From positions 1-64,000 of the forward strand of contig CAXBGT010000004.1 in assembly GCA_963975265.1 (NCBI GenBank): DNA of 64,000 nucleotides, in the 5' to 3' direction. Each line of letters begins with the position of its first letter. The first letter of the stretch is position 1. Origin of the DNA: CAJXUU01 sp963975265. Lineage in GTDB: Bacteria; Bacteroidota; Bacteroidia; Chitinophagales; Saprospiraceae. A program made the position numbers and the translations under genes. The notes under the pieces were generated by a model. It searched no databases. It was not told where the DNA came from and worked only from the letters and a program-made list of their open reading frames with translations. Positions 19,401 through 27,398 of the stretch are shown one piece after another.

Positions 19401-20081
19401 AAACACTCCTCTTCCACCTCCCCATAGCGCATTCTCTTGAGATAGTTGTCCTGGTTCACATGAGGCAAATCTGATCTCGTTTTCTTGGGCTTTGATCAAT
19501 TGGTCGTGTACAAGAGCATGTTTATGTATATTATCAATACCTGTGAGAGAACCTGACTTACACGCATCAGTTATGACTATAACTTCAACTCCTTTTTTCA
19601 CGGATAAAGTAGTCGCAAGATCATTAAAATCCTCTATACGGATCGCATTATTTATATAGTTATGAAATGGAGTATCATGGGTAAGTAGATATCCAAGATT
19701 ATAGATGCTAGGCTCAGCATCACCATGCCCCGCAAAGTAGATAAAAAATTTATCACCCCTGCCTAGCTTATCCTTAAAGTATTTCATTGAATTATACACA
19801 CTGGCTACAGTAGCTTGATCTTGTAGTAGTAGCCTGATATTATTACTATCTACCCGGCCACCAGCAGGCCCAGTAAGGTAATCATAGAATGCTATGGCAT
19901 CATCATCAGAATATTGTAGATCTGTAATCTGTGCATCATCATAGTCAGCTACTCCTATTATGAGTGCATAAGTATCGCCTTCTGAGGCAAATGGATTTGT
20001 ACCACTCAATTTACTCCAACTGCAAATAAATATTATTAGCAATGAAATTGTAGTGTTGAAATTGAATTTTGGGGGTGCCAT
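16479..20081 (-). CDS. Secreted caspase-TPR protein (third of three paralogues, 1200 residues)
   Basis: This is the promoter-proximal gene of the three-gene caspase run. A hydrophobic segment (residues about 10-24) should act as signal peptide or anchor. The caspase domain spans about 34-275 with His119 in YFAGHGD and Cys174 in ITDACKSGS, the GGGRGVFSY segment, and an EF-hand-like loop DANNDKQITVQE (240-251) that lacks the central glycine. TPR repeats fill about 500-830 and 1000-1180. The residue after the catalytic Cys differs between paralogues (R, H, K) and so does the acidic loop, which may reflect different regulation or specificity. The gene is divergent from the CHASE2 gene across a 959-bp region. 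Confidence 0.9.
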   Translation of the reverse strand: MAPPKFNFNTTISLLIIFICSWSKLSGTNPFASEGDTYALIIGVADYDDAQITDLQYSDDDAIAFYDYLTGPAGGRVDSNNIRLLLQDQATVASVYNSMKYFKDKLGRGDKFFIYFAGHGDAEPSIYNLGYLLTHDTPFHNYINNAIRIEDFNDLATTLSVKKGVEVIVITDACKSGSLTGIDNIHKHALVHDQLIKAQENEIRFASCEPGQLSQENALWGGGRGVFSYYFVKGLQGEADANNDKQITVQEVSAYVKGNVQDEVDDLLLDEQIPVTDGISDKIVAIIPEGFDASQTSNPAAIATENREVNGGSRSMSGLGLSVTQRFVNQLKGNGYFTTRDQKLALIIPTDDYLSQLLEDNRHLIITSEEYNVEDKIIDNSKYIDRVVLSADMQRELKNEVAVAYHDIVQGIINAYLAGDEAELEERRYYNVDKNGYVKYLEMLQIAEKLLESDHPLQRIIEVKKYYLTGIIARLQIPITQNLDSILNIAYKAQLKAVNLEPKAAYAQNELGFVYVYMNDLQKGIEHFQKAIDASHDWAIPYANLSYAYMKLGDNVKAEQQGLKADSLQDNLHLAKTNLGLIYNKEHNYLYAEEYFNKAIKINNRHFLPFNGLGEVYTNLTNYEKADSFYYEGAMRRLNTNFENRNPNTPQYQSLLGLEVPAICAIDSTIEKDDIITLFVSGINSFENQDYIKAISIWQSVIDVDPDNPLAFYYSGFAYFRLQEWEQAELMLNYSIEFYLEGEDFDSHVDEWIGKVQNQSDQDCIIGTYRYSRKPEHYSYFLLGHVYNKWHHYEEAMTSYQEILNIVPEWDEDYKISCLLKLSVLEKLNQWETAELFINNYFSYKDEFYTLEKNAFYDRAINANPIDGYWYFKKGLHLKEYAENSIRSGVLDSILYHPIDKKEFFVETEHYEYLLKLEEAYNPTKLLGKILPSIPSNYIFDVSHFEKKVPGTGESVIFNLRILTPRKDAVDAFKSALKLYFDKDMTADIKYKIGELFVAAGSQALAFPYYNDAVKDKPDRATYRLRAIKSGTAIYENRIVYDHLMKMDMDSTISCRTSVQLAHFSAFKGDYLVSQKMIKKIKTYLPYRSQELEELELKILLLQGNYDAAINAYKSLKVDQSRTHEINYTIARLYGLKGDHSNAKKWLKKAIKAGFYFPFVLDAEPLWYTIFGENGWREKHELKVAPKIYQDAHLVSASYR

Positions 20082-21040
20082 CTTTCATAAGATTTAATGA
20101 GTAGATAAGTATATAGTAAAATAACAGATCGATGCAGAAGTGTTACTTATAGTACTTGTTACAGCTACAATATACGGCTTATGTGATACCTAAATGTACT
20201 AAATCATAAATAAATGGGGCATTTAAACTTTATTTGGAATGCAATGCAAATTGCACTTTTACAATAATATTCCTCTTTTTATATTTATTATTAATTTGTT
20301 GCTAAAATTAGATCAGTAGATATTGATAATAATGTTCTACTCTTTTATTAATGCCTGCCTTTCCAAGGGGACCGACTTTTTCCCGGCTTAGGTATCTTTG
20401 TTAAAAAGCTCAGCAATAAATATGTTCGTTTTCAACAAATGAAAATAGTAAAAATGCTCGATGAGTAACGCATGTTTTCTGCTAAAGCAATTCCTCATAA
20501 CATAGCCTACCTGAAATCTATAATTGAATCTGTCCTGCTTCAGCTCCACAAACAGCAGTTCCCTCAATTACACAACTATTCTAACTTTCTTTTCCTTTCC
20601 GTCGATAATCTTGTTTAGTGAAAACAAGGCAAGTAGTTCATTAGATTGACTATCAAGCGGTAGACAAGTTTCAATTGACTCAAGTTGCTCGTTTTTTTTG
20701 CGGAAGCCGATCAATAGCTATCACTTTGAGTTTCCAATAAAAACCAGTTCTTCATCATTACAACTAAAAACTTTTACATTTTGTGCATTTTTTTCACACA
20801 CCATTATGTGGTATGTAGAAATTGCAGTTAAGAAAAAACAATTCACCATCGAAAACTACCTATACAGCTATATCTCTTATCCTATTGAGTATAAAAAATG
20901 AAAAATTTATAACTATCATTGTAACATAAATCTCTTCGAATGTTATTAACTATTGTAAGAAGGTTAATTCTAGGCTTATACAAATAAAATTGCTGAGACT
21001 AGATTAGAATTTATTACCCTAAATAGAAACTTAGATAATT
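20082..21040. other. Long divergent intergenic region between caspase-TPR operon and CHASE2 gene
   Basis: This 959-bp region must hold the promoters of both divergent units. It is AT-rich. A 67-residue plus-strand open frame at 20698-20901 has chance composition and is not called. On the minus strand, 20568-20700 is open and protein-like but has no start codon; it is noted as a possible remnant. No clear terminator, operator or promoter was recognised. Confidence 0.5.
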
Positions 21041-22306
21041 TTGAAACCGAATCAACATAAAAGCAAATTAAAAATACACGCATTCATCAGCTCGGTGTTA
21101 GCTACATTATTTCTGTTCATTTTACATCATTTGCCAATCTATCAGATTTTTATTGACCCTTTTAGTGAGGCAATTAAGAATCATGATGTGATGGATGTCG
21201 CTTTCTCAAAATTCCGAAATCATGATGATCCCACTTTATTCGATCCTGAGGTTTTTATTATCAATTCAGAAATCACAGATCGGGAGCAATTGGCCAATGC
21301 AATAGACATAGTTATCAAAAAACAAGCTGCTGTAGTAGGTGTCGATTTACTATTCGATAAACCTAATTATGATAAAGCAGATACGTTGCTGAGAGCTGCG
21401 CTACAGCATGAAAAAGTAATCATTGGCTACACCTTTGAAGAGACCCAAGGTCATACGTCAATCAGTTCTGATAGATCCAGCGAATTTTTTAGTGATAAAA
21501 CTCAATCTGCCTTTGTCAATCTTGGGAGTAATGATGGATTTTCAGTGAGAACCTTCGAGCCGTTTCATGAGATAGATGGCCAGAAAGACTTGGCTTTTGC
21601 TGTAAAGGTAGCTTCATACCTAGATCCTGAGATACCAACAATTTTAAAAGAAAGACACCTCAAAAAAGAGTGGATTAACTTCCGAAGAAAACAACCTGGA
21701 AAACTAAATTCAATATACCCGATCAATAATGAAGGCCTTATACATTATGCGATGGTAGACATCTCTGATTTTATTGCAGAAGCTAATAATTATAAAGATG
21801 ATTACTTCAGAGACAAGATCGTACTTATCGGATTCAATGGAGATAATAATTCCTATCTCTCCATGCAAGATCGCTATTTTACTCCGCTCAATGAGAAATA
21901 CTCTGGCAGGTCTCTACCCGATATGCATGGAGTCATAATACACGCCAATATCATATCGATGCTACTAGACAAAGATTACATCAACGATACGAGTGAGAAA
22001 TATTTATATCTCATAGCCTTTTTGATATTCTTTATCAATTTTATGATTTTTGACAAATTGGTTAAGAAGAATTTCGTGTTTACGGTAGCCACAGCTAGAT
22101 TAATTCAGGTGGTACAGTTCATTATACTATTCACCATTTCGGTGTATATGATCACCTATATGAATAGAAAAATCGGTTTCGTATTGATCATAACAGCGGT
22201 AGTTCTATCCTTTGAATTGTACGAATACTACCACCATAGATTGCAATCAAGATTTACTAAATTATTGAATTACAAACGCACAAAAAAGATTAAAGGACAA
22301 AAATAA
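21041..22306 (+). CDS. CHASE2-domain membrane sensor without an output domain
   Basis: The 421-residue protein starts at TTG (an in-frame TAG lies two codons upstream, and no earlier ATG exists). A first transmembrane helix (about 15-35) is followed by an extracytoplasmic CHASE2 sensor domain (about 40-300), recognised by segments such as VVGVDLLFDKPNYDKADTLL, FRDKIVLIGF and DMHGVIIHANIISMLL. Three helices follow at about 322-340, 350-372 and 376-396. In most bacteria CHASE2 feeds a kinase, cyclase or phosphatase; here only a short basic tail remains inside, so the signal must pass to another protein. The gene is five bp ahead of a FecR-like gene and forms an operon with it. CHASE2 linked to caspase-fold genes is a known pattern in cyanobacteria with CHAT proteins. 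Confidence 0.88.
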   Translation: MKPNQHKSKLKIHAFISSVLATLFLFILHHLPIYQIFIDPFSEAIKNHDVMDVAFSKFRNHDDPTLFDPEVFIINSEITDREQLANAIDIVIKKQAAVVGVDLLFDKPNYDKADTLLRAALQHEKVIIGYTFEETQGHTSISSDRSSEFFSDKTQSAFVNLGSNDGFSVRTFEPFHEIDGQKDLAFAVKVASYLDPEIPTILKERHLKKEWINFRRKQPGKLNSIYPINNEGLIHYAMVDISDFIAEANNYKDDYFRDKIVLIGFNGDNNSYLSMQDRYFTPLNEKYSGRSLPDMHGVIIHANIISMLLDKDYINDTSEKYLYLIAFLIFFINFMIFDKLVKKNFVFTVATARLIQVVQFIILFTISVYMITYMNRKIGFVLIITAVVLSFELYEYYHHRLQSRFTKLLNYKRTKKIKGQK

Positions 22307-22311
22307 AAGAT

Positions 22312-23238
22312 ATGAAAATTCTAAGAAATCTTATTACGTCTATAGTACTTATGCTGACAGCATCCGTAATGCTAAATGCCCAAGATATCACTGTCATAGG
22401 CCTAGAAGGTGAAGTATACGTTATGCATATGGATGGCAATAAAAAGCAGTATGCTCAACTAGTCTACGGCCCAATGAAAAATGCTGAAATGATTGTTCTC
22501 AAAGCTGGCAGCATGATCAAGTTGGTCAATGAAAAAAAGGAAGTATGTACGATCAATCAACCAGGCGATTATTCTATTTCAAATCTGGAATTTGAAATAA
22601 CTAAAGATCAATCTACATTTGGTAAATTTTATGATTATTTCCACTCATTCTTTAGTAGTCATGAATCTACCGAATCAAAGAAGAACTACAAAAACACAGT
22701 ATATGCCATCTCAAGAGGGAGTATGGTGTCTCCATCCTTAGACTTTCCAATTGAAGGCGTTGTACCATATGGCCGGTTATTATCACTTCCATTTATTTGG
22801 ACCCATGACTGTGAATCCTGTACATATGAGTTGCAGATCTATGATTACAGCACTCGAAAAACCGTTTTCTCTGTAAAAACTTTGGATCAAAAATTTGACC
22901 TCGAAAACAGTGACAAGTATCTAAAATCTGGTAATAAGTATTATTGGACTGTGCAGATCGAAGGACAAGAGGTGGATACCGAGAAAGTAATATTTACTAT
23001 GAGTAAAAAAGCTGATTTTGAGACAACCATTTCAACCTTGAAAAATGATTTCAGCTTAGCATCAGAACAAATATCAGAAATCGGAAAGTCAATATATATA
23101 CTTAGTAATCTGGAGCAATCAGGGCTTCTTAATTATAGCATACTCTATGGATTCCACTTAAAAGAAAAGTATCCGAATAATGAAGATATCAACAATATTT
23201 GCGATAGGCAATGGTACGATTATCTCTTAAATAAATGA
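22312..23238 (+). CDS. Secreted FecR-like protein, paralogue of the repeat protein at 9074
   Basis: The 308-residue protein has a signal peptide (1 to about 23, ending LNAQ) and a FecR-like beta segment (about 25-90: ITVIGLEGEVYVMHMDG...VLKAGSMIKLVNEKKEVCTINQPGDYSIS). Residues about 135-230 resemble the FN3/DUF928-like region of the repeat-bearing protein (LSLPFIWTHDCESCTYELQIYDY...KSGNKYYWTVQIEG), and the end is helical (LEQSGLLNYSILYGFHLKEKYPNN). It lacks the GGWGV repeats. It follows the CHASE2 gene by 5 bp and probably acts in the periplasm with it. A role as extracytoplasmic partner of the sensor is inferred from linkage. Confidence 0.8.
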   Translation: MKILRNLITSIVLMLTASVMLNAQDITVIGLEGEVYVMHMDGNKKQYAQLVYGPMKNAEMIVLKAGSMIKLVNEKKEVCTINQPGDYSISNLEFEITKDQSTFGKFYDYFHSFFSSHESTESKKNYKNTVYAISRGSMVSPSLDFPIEGVVPYGRLLSLPFIWTHDCESCTYELQIYDYSTRKTVFSVKTLDQKFDLENSDKYLKSGNKYYWTVQIEGQEVDTEKVIFTMSKKADFETTISTLKNDFSLASEQISEIGKSIYILSNLEQSGLLNYSILYGFHLKEKYPNNEDINNICDRQWYDYLLNK

Positions 23239-23590
23239 TAAGTGTAATTATTATCGTTTAAAACTAATAGCACTCAATTTAACTTCGCCGCTAAATCTAT
23301 TAGACTTGGTGTATGTACGATTTATGATATCAATTCCTTAATTGGCTTGTTTCATGATTTGCGAATTTGGAAATTCTCTACCAAAATATCAAACTTTTCT
23401 GACCCCGAAGGAGCTATTCAAGTAAGTTTCATAGGTTCATTTTCTATCTAAAGATGAGAACCATTCGATTTTTCAATTGCAGGAAAAGTGTTGAGTGGTC
23501 AAGATAAGAGTAAGCTGGCAGAGCAATACAGAAGGCATATTGACGATAAAAACACAGGTATTGGTACGTTGAAATGATCAGAACAAAATG
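23239..23590 (+). pseudogene. Possible gene remnant, unrecognised
   Basis: A frame without a start codon is open from 23248 to a stop at 23449-23451 (containing RLGVCTIYDINSLIGLFHDL), and a second frame continues to 23577 (AGKVLSGQDKSKLAEQYRRH). Both read like protein rather than noise, and together they could be a frameshifted remnant ending just before the terminator at 23591. I do not recognise the family; chance open frames remain possible. Confidence 0.25.
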
Positions 23591-23634
23591 AAAAATGGCG
23601 ACTTACTCAAATGCTAGGGAGTCGCCATTTTTTT
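23591..23634. terminator. Bidirectional rho-independent terminator
   Basis: A 12-bp perfect stem, AAAATGGCGACT and AGTCGCCATTTT, with a 16-nt loop and T-runs on both strands. It ends 12 bp from the stop of osmC on the minus strand and also serves plus-strand transcription from the CHASE2 side. Confidence 0.85.
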
Positions 23635-23645
23635 AAAGCGCAATT

Positions 23646-24065
23646 CTACTTGGTTGATAACTTAGCATCATGCGTAATCTTGCACTGCAAAAGCATAGAA
23701 ATAGGGCAATTCGCAGCTGCGTCACTTACCACTTTCTCAAATTCCGACTTTTCGATTCCTTCTACAGATGCTGATACATTCAAATGAGAATTAACTACTT
23801 CACCATCTTCAAATGAAACTATACACTTCGTCTCGATACTATCTGGAGTGAACCCCGCTTCCCCGAGTTTGAATGATAGCGCCATAGAAAAACATGCTGA
23901 ATGAGCAGCTCCAATGAGCTCTTCTGGATTGGTTCCGACATCATCTTTGAATCGAGTTCCGTACGCCATAGGTGCTTCGGTAAAAATACCACTCTCAACA
24001 CTTACATTTCCTTTTCCTTCTTTCCCACTTCCTTTCCACAAAGTAGTAGCATTTCTCTTGATCAT
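23646..24065 (-). CDS. osmC: OsmC-family peroxiredoxin
   Basis: The 139-residue protein has the size and motifs of OsmC, a thiol peroxidase that reduces organic hydroperoxides in the cytoplasm. Cys58 in AAHSACFSMAL and Cys120 in AANCPIS are the two catalytic cysteines, and Glu49 in NPEELIGAAHS is the conserved acidic residue. The start is an ATG followed by the usual opening IKRNATTLWKGSG. It stands alone on the minus strand, next to a decayed disulfide oxidoreductase gene that may once have belonged to the same thiol-stress set. Confidence 0.93.
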   Translation of the reverse strand: MIKRNATTLWKGSGKEGKGNVSVESGIFTEAPMAYGTRFKDDVGTNPEELIGAAHSACFSMALSFKLGEAGFTPDSIETKCIVSFEDGEVVNSHLNVSASVEGIEKSEFEKVVSDAAANCPISMLLQCKITHDAKLSTK

Positions 24066-24246
24066 ATTATTCCCATTATAAGTTTTAAAAAAGGACCATA
24101 AAATTATTTTATGGTCCCACCTGGTTTTTGCTAAACGACTGTATTATTTCTATCCTTAAAAGGACTTGTTAAATATTCAATCTGAAGAGCAGATAACTAC
24201 ATTCTATACTAAATAACATTCGATAATGTTCGATATAAAGCAGTCT

Positions 24247-25591
24247 TTAGAATAAGAACTTTGTGTCATGGGTTGCTGTCGGGTACGCTAACTTGATATT
24301 TTGAAGCTGATCATATCCGATATCGTACTGCATGGCCAATGCAAAATAGTTTATCATATCGTCTGCACTAGTTCCTAGAAGACTGACACCCAAAATTTTC
24401 TTAGTTTTCTCATTGATACAAGTACTACTTTCTGCAAACTGATTGGCATGAATACGCTCTGTAAAAAACTCGCTCAAGTTAGATTTCTTTGATTTGTGCT
24501 TGATATCGTTATCCAAAAGCTGCTTACTATTTTTTCCTACCACAGCCATCTTAGGATACGTATATATCACCATTGGCAGTCCATGATAATTCGTTTCTAT
24601 TTGATCTTTTGGATTATTGATATTGTGCAATAAGATATCAGCTTCATAATTAACAGCCTCTGTAAATGGTCTTTTACCTATAACATCACCTAGGGCATAG
24701 ATATTGGACTTGTCCTCTACCCTTAATTTAGCATCAACTACTATCTGACTTTGCTCCCCTTTCACTATTCCCGCATTTCCAAGTTCTAAATCCGATGTGT
24801 TAGGAACCCTGCCTGCCGCATTAATGACCAGCCTAGACTGACACTCGATTATACTCCCATCAGATCGTATAGCATTAGTGACTAGCATGCCATCTTTTGC
24901 TTCGATCTTAGTAGCTTCATACCCAAGATAGATTTGTATTCCTCTATATAAAGTAGCTTGTATGAGATTTCTCACGAGACTGTCATCAAAATTACTGAAT
25001 GGCAGCTCATCACTAGATGATAGAAACCTTCACTCCGCAAGCTGCTAAGATGTGGGCATATTCAAACCCGATATACCCGCCTCCTACAATCACGATTTCT
25101 TTGGGTAGTTTCTGTAGCTTAAAAAAGTCGCTGTTATCAATCATCAGAAATCGACCAGGTATATCTAAAGTCACAGGTTTATCTCTTGTGGCAATTAGTA
25201 TGTTTTTTGACTGATATTCATCTTCATTGACCGCTACAATATTTTCTGAAACAAATTTACTCTCCCCTTGATAGCAGTCTATTCCGACTTCCTTAAAGTC
25301 CTCGATAGTCTTACTTGGGACTTAGGATATGAAACTGTCTTTTCTAGCTTGCAAAAGATGCCAATCCACAAAATCATTTGACTTAGGAAATCTGTGACGT
25401 TCATGATCTTTCGCTTGCCAGTAAGCCGAAGTTACAGACTCCATTACTTTTTTGGGAGTACACCCACGCAATGCGCACGAACCTCCGAAAATAGGGTCTA
25501 TCACCGCAATCTTCTTTCCGTCCTTAGCTAAAGATTTGGCAACAGATGATCCGCCAGGACCACTTCCTAGTATTATCCAATCGTACGTCAT
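24247..25591 (-). pseudogene. Decayed glutathione-reductase-like pyridine nucleotide-disulfide oxidoreductase
   Basis: The complete gene would encode about 447 residues, the normal size for this FAD enzyme family. The start at 25591 (MTYDWIILGSGPGG) opens with the FAD-binding GxGxxG, and the redox disulfide follows (GGSCALRGCTPKKV). The frame is then broken by an in-frame TAA at 25322-25324; it stays open (VPSKTIEDFKEVGID...VIVGGGYIGFEYAHILAA, the NADPH-binding motif) to about 25020, where a one-base shift moves it to the frame reading SDELPFSNFDDSLVRNLIQ. The rest (ALGDVIGKRPFTEAV, AYPTATHDTKFLF) reaches a natural end with the dimer-interface motif. Two independent lesions make this a pseudogene unless assembly errors explain both. 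Confidence 0.88.
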
Positions 25592-25961
25592 ATAATTTCT
25601 TTTATCTGACAATAGAAACAGATGAGATGTTCGTTCTAGGCGAAAATTTAGTTGATATTCTAGGCTTAAGGATTTTGCGATTATCGAGATGCAAGTAAAT
25701 CGAAGATAAATTGTCATGCAATTAAAAAAATAGGCAAACTCGTGTATTAAAACAAAACAACTCCTCAGATGCAAAGCTTGCTATGTCTCTTAGCACATCT
25801 ACAAAAACTCCACTCATATTTTCATTTACTTAATTACTTAGCGGATTATCACAAATTGACTGATTTCATTTTAAGAAATAATATTTTATAAAGAAAACAC
25901 ACTCATTTATATAACTTTCTTTGCTTTTTAATTTACATTAGTTTTCCAAATCGACACGCCA
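25592..25961. other. Divergent intergenic region before the glycogen operon
   Basis: The upstream extension of the disulfide oxidoreductase frame (to 25774) has no family similarity and is treated as non-coding. The region must hold the glycogen-operon promoter; TTTCTTTGC near 25918-25926 partly matches the Bacteroidota -7 element, but no matching -33 was found. Confidence 0.4.
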
Positions 25962-27395
25962 TTGAAAATACTATTTACATCAGTAGAATGTTATCCTGCT
26001 GCCAAAGTTGGTGGATTGGCTGACGTAGTAGGAGCACTACCCAAATATCTCAATCAAAAAGGTCATGAAGTAACAGTGGTAATGCCTAAGTATGATCTAC
26101 CATGGATCAATGATCAACAAATAAAGATTATTTCAAAAGGGTCATTTTCTATTCTAACTAACAAATATCAATATGAAATCCAAAGTGTGGACTCTTTAGT
26201 TATTGGATTTGAGTTGATATTTGTAGATATACCTAAGTTATTCTATCGCAAGGGAGTATATGCAGATAAAGCAAGCAACTACTTTACAGATGAACCAGAA
26301 CGGTATACTTCTTTTGCAAAAGTTGTTTTGGATTGGGTCGTTCAGAAATCCGATCGTCCAGATATTATTCATTGTCATGATCACCACACATCCTTAATAC
26401 CATTCATGGTGACGAAATGTCACAAGTATGAATCGCTGTCGGAAACACCAACCGTACTTACTATTCACAATGAAAAGTATAGAGGCAGATTTTCTTGGCA
26501 GAAGGAATATCTTATTCCTGCTTACTCACCTGCTGCAAGTGGTTTGTTAGATTGGGATGGCATGATAGACCCATTGGCCTGTGGCATCAAATGTTGTTGG
26601 CAGCTAACTACGGTATCTCCTTCATACATGACCGAACTATTGGATTCAGAAGGAGATCTAAAACCATTATTCCAACAAGAAAAAGACAAAGCTAGAGGTC
26701 TAATAAATGGAATAGATAGTGATTATTGGAACCCTTCTACCGACACCATGATAGATACTAACCTAAGTGGAGACCTATCTGATTTTAAGATGAAAAACAA
26801 AGAGATCCTCTGCAAGAAATTTGGCCTGGACTCGGCACTTCCACTGATTTCATTCATAGGTAGATTAGCGCAGGAAAAAGGAGCAGATCTCATACCAGAT
26901 GTATTAGAACAAATATTCTCTAAAACACCAAAAATCAATGTTATCATATTGGGTACTGGTATGGCTACACTCGAACAAGAACTAATCGATTTAGGTGAGA
27001 AATACAGCAAGAATCTGTCCATCAAAATCATGTACAATGAAGCGATGGCTCATCAGATTTATGCAGGCTCTGACTTTTTGTTAATGCCATCAAGAGTAGA
27101 GCCCTGTGGACTCAACCAAATGTATGCTCTTCGCTATGGAACAATACCAATAGTAAGATCCACAGGTGGACTAATAGATACTGTAATAGATGTAAAACTT
27201 AATAAAGGAAATGGAATAAGATTTGACAATGCGGATATTCCATCTATTACAAAGGCAATAAAAAGAGCTGTCAAACTTTTCAATAATAAGGACCAGCTAA
27301 TTAAGACTATTGACAATGCATTTGACTCCGATTTTAGTTGGGATGCATCCGCAGAAAATTACATAAATTTATATCAAGAACTGATCAAAAGATAA
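25962..27395 (+). CDS. glgA: Glycogen synthase (ADP-glucose, GT5)
   Basis: The 477-residue enzyme transfers glucose from ADP-glucose to the growing alpha-1,4-glucan in the cytoplasm. It starts at TTG with MKILFTSVECYPAAKVGGLADVVGALPK, which contains the KxGGL substrate loop expected about 15 residues from the start of GT5 synthases, so the start is firm. The C-terminal Rossmann half shows FIGRLAQEKGADLI and the retaining-enzyme motif SRVEPCGLNQMYALRYG. Length is typical. It is the first gene of the glycogen operon; glgC starts 3 bp after its stop. Confidence 0.96.
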   Translation: MKILFTSVECYPAAKVGGLADVVGALPKYLNQKGHEVTVVMPKYDLPWINDQQIKIISKGSFSILTNKYQYEIQSVDSLVIGFELIFVDIPKLFYRKGVYADKASNYFTDEPERYTSFAKVVLDWVVQKSDRPDIIHCHDHHTSLIPFMVTKCHKYESLSETPTVLTIHNEKYRGRFSWQKEYLIPAYSPAASGLLDWDGMIDPLACGIKCCWQLTTVSPSYMTELLDSEGDLKPLFQQEKDKARGLINGIDSDYWNPSTDTMIDTNLSGDLSDFKMKNKEILCKKFGLDSALPLISFIGRLAQEKGADLIPDVLEQIFSKTPKINVIILGTGMATLEQELIDLGEKYSKNLSIKIMYNEAMAHQIYAGSDFLLMPSRVEPCGLNQMYALRYGTIPIVRSTGGLIDTVIDVKLNKGNGIRFDNADIPSITKAIKRAVKLFNNKDQLIKTIDNAFDSDFSWDASAENYINLYQELIKR

Positions 27396-27398
27396 TAT

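Noticed and set aside
20698..20901. 67-codon plus-strand frame before the CHASE2 gene
   Set aside because: No recognisable domain, and composition like translated AT-rich spacer.
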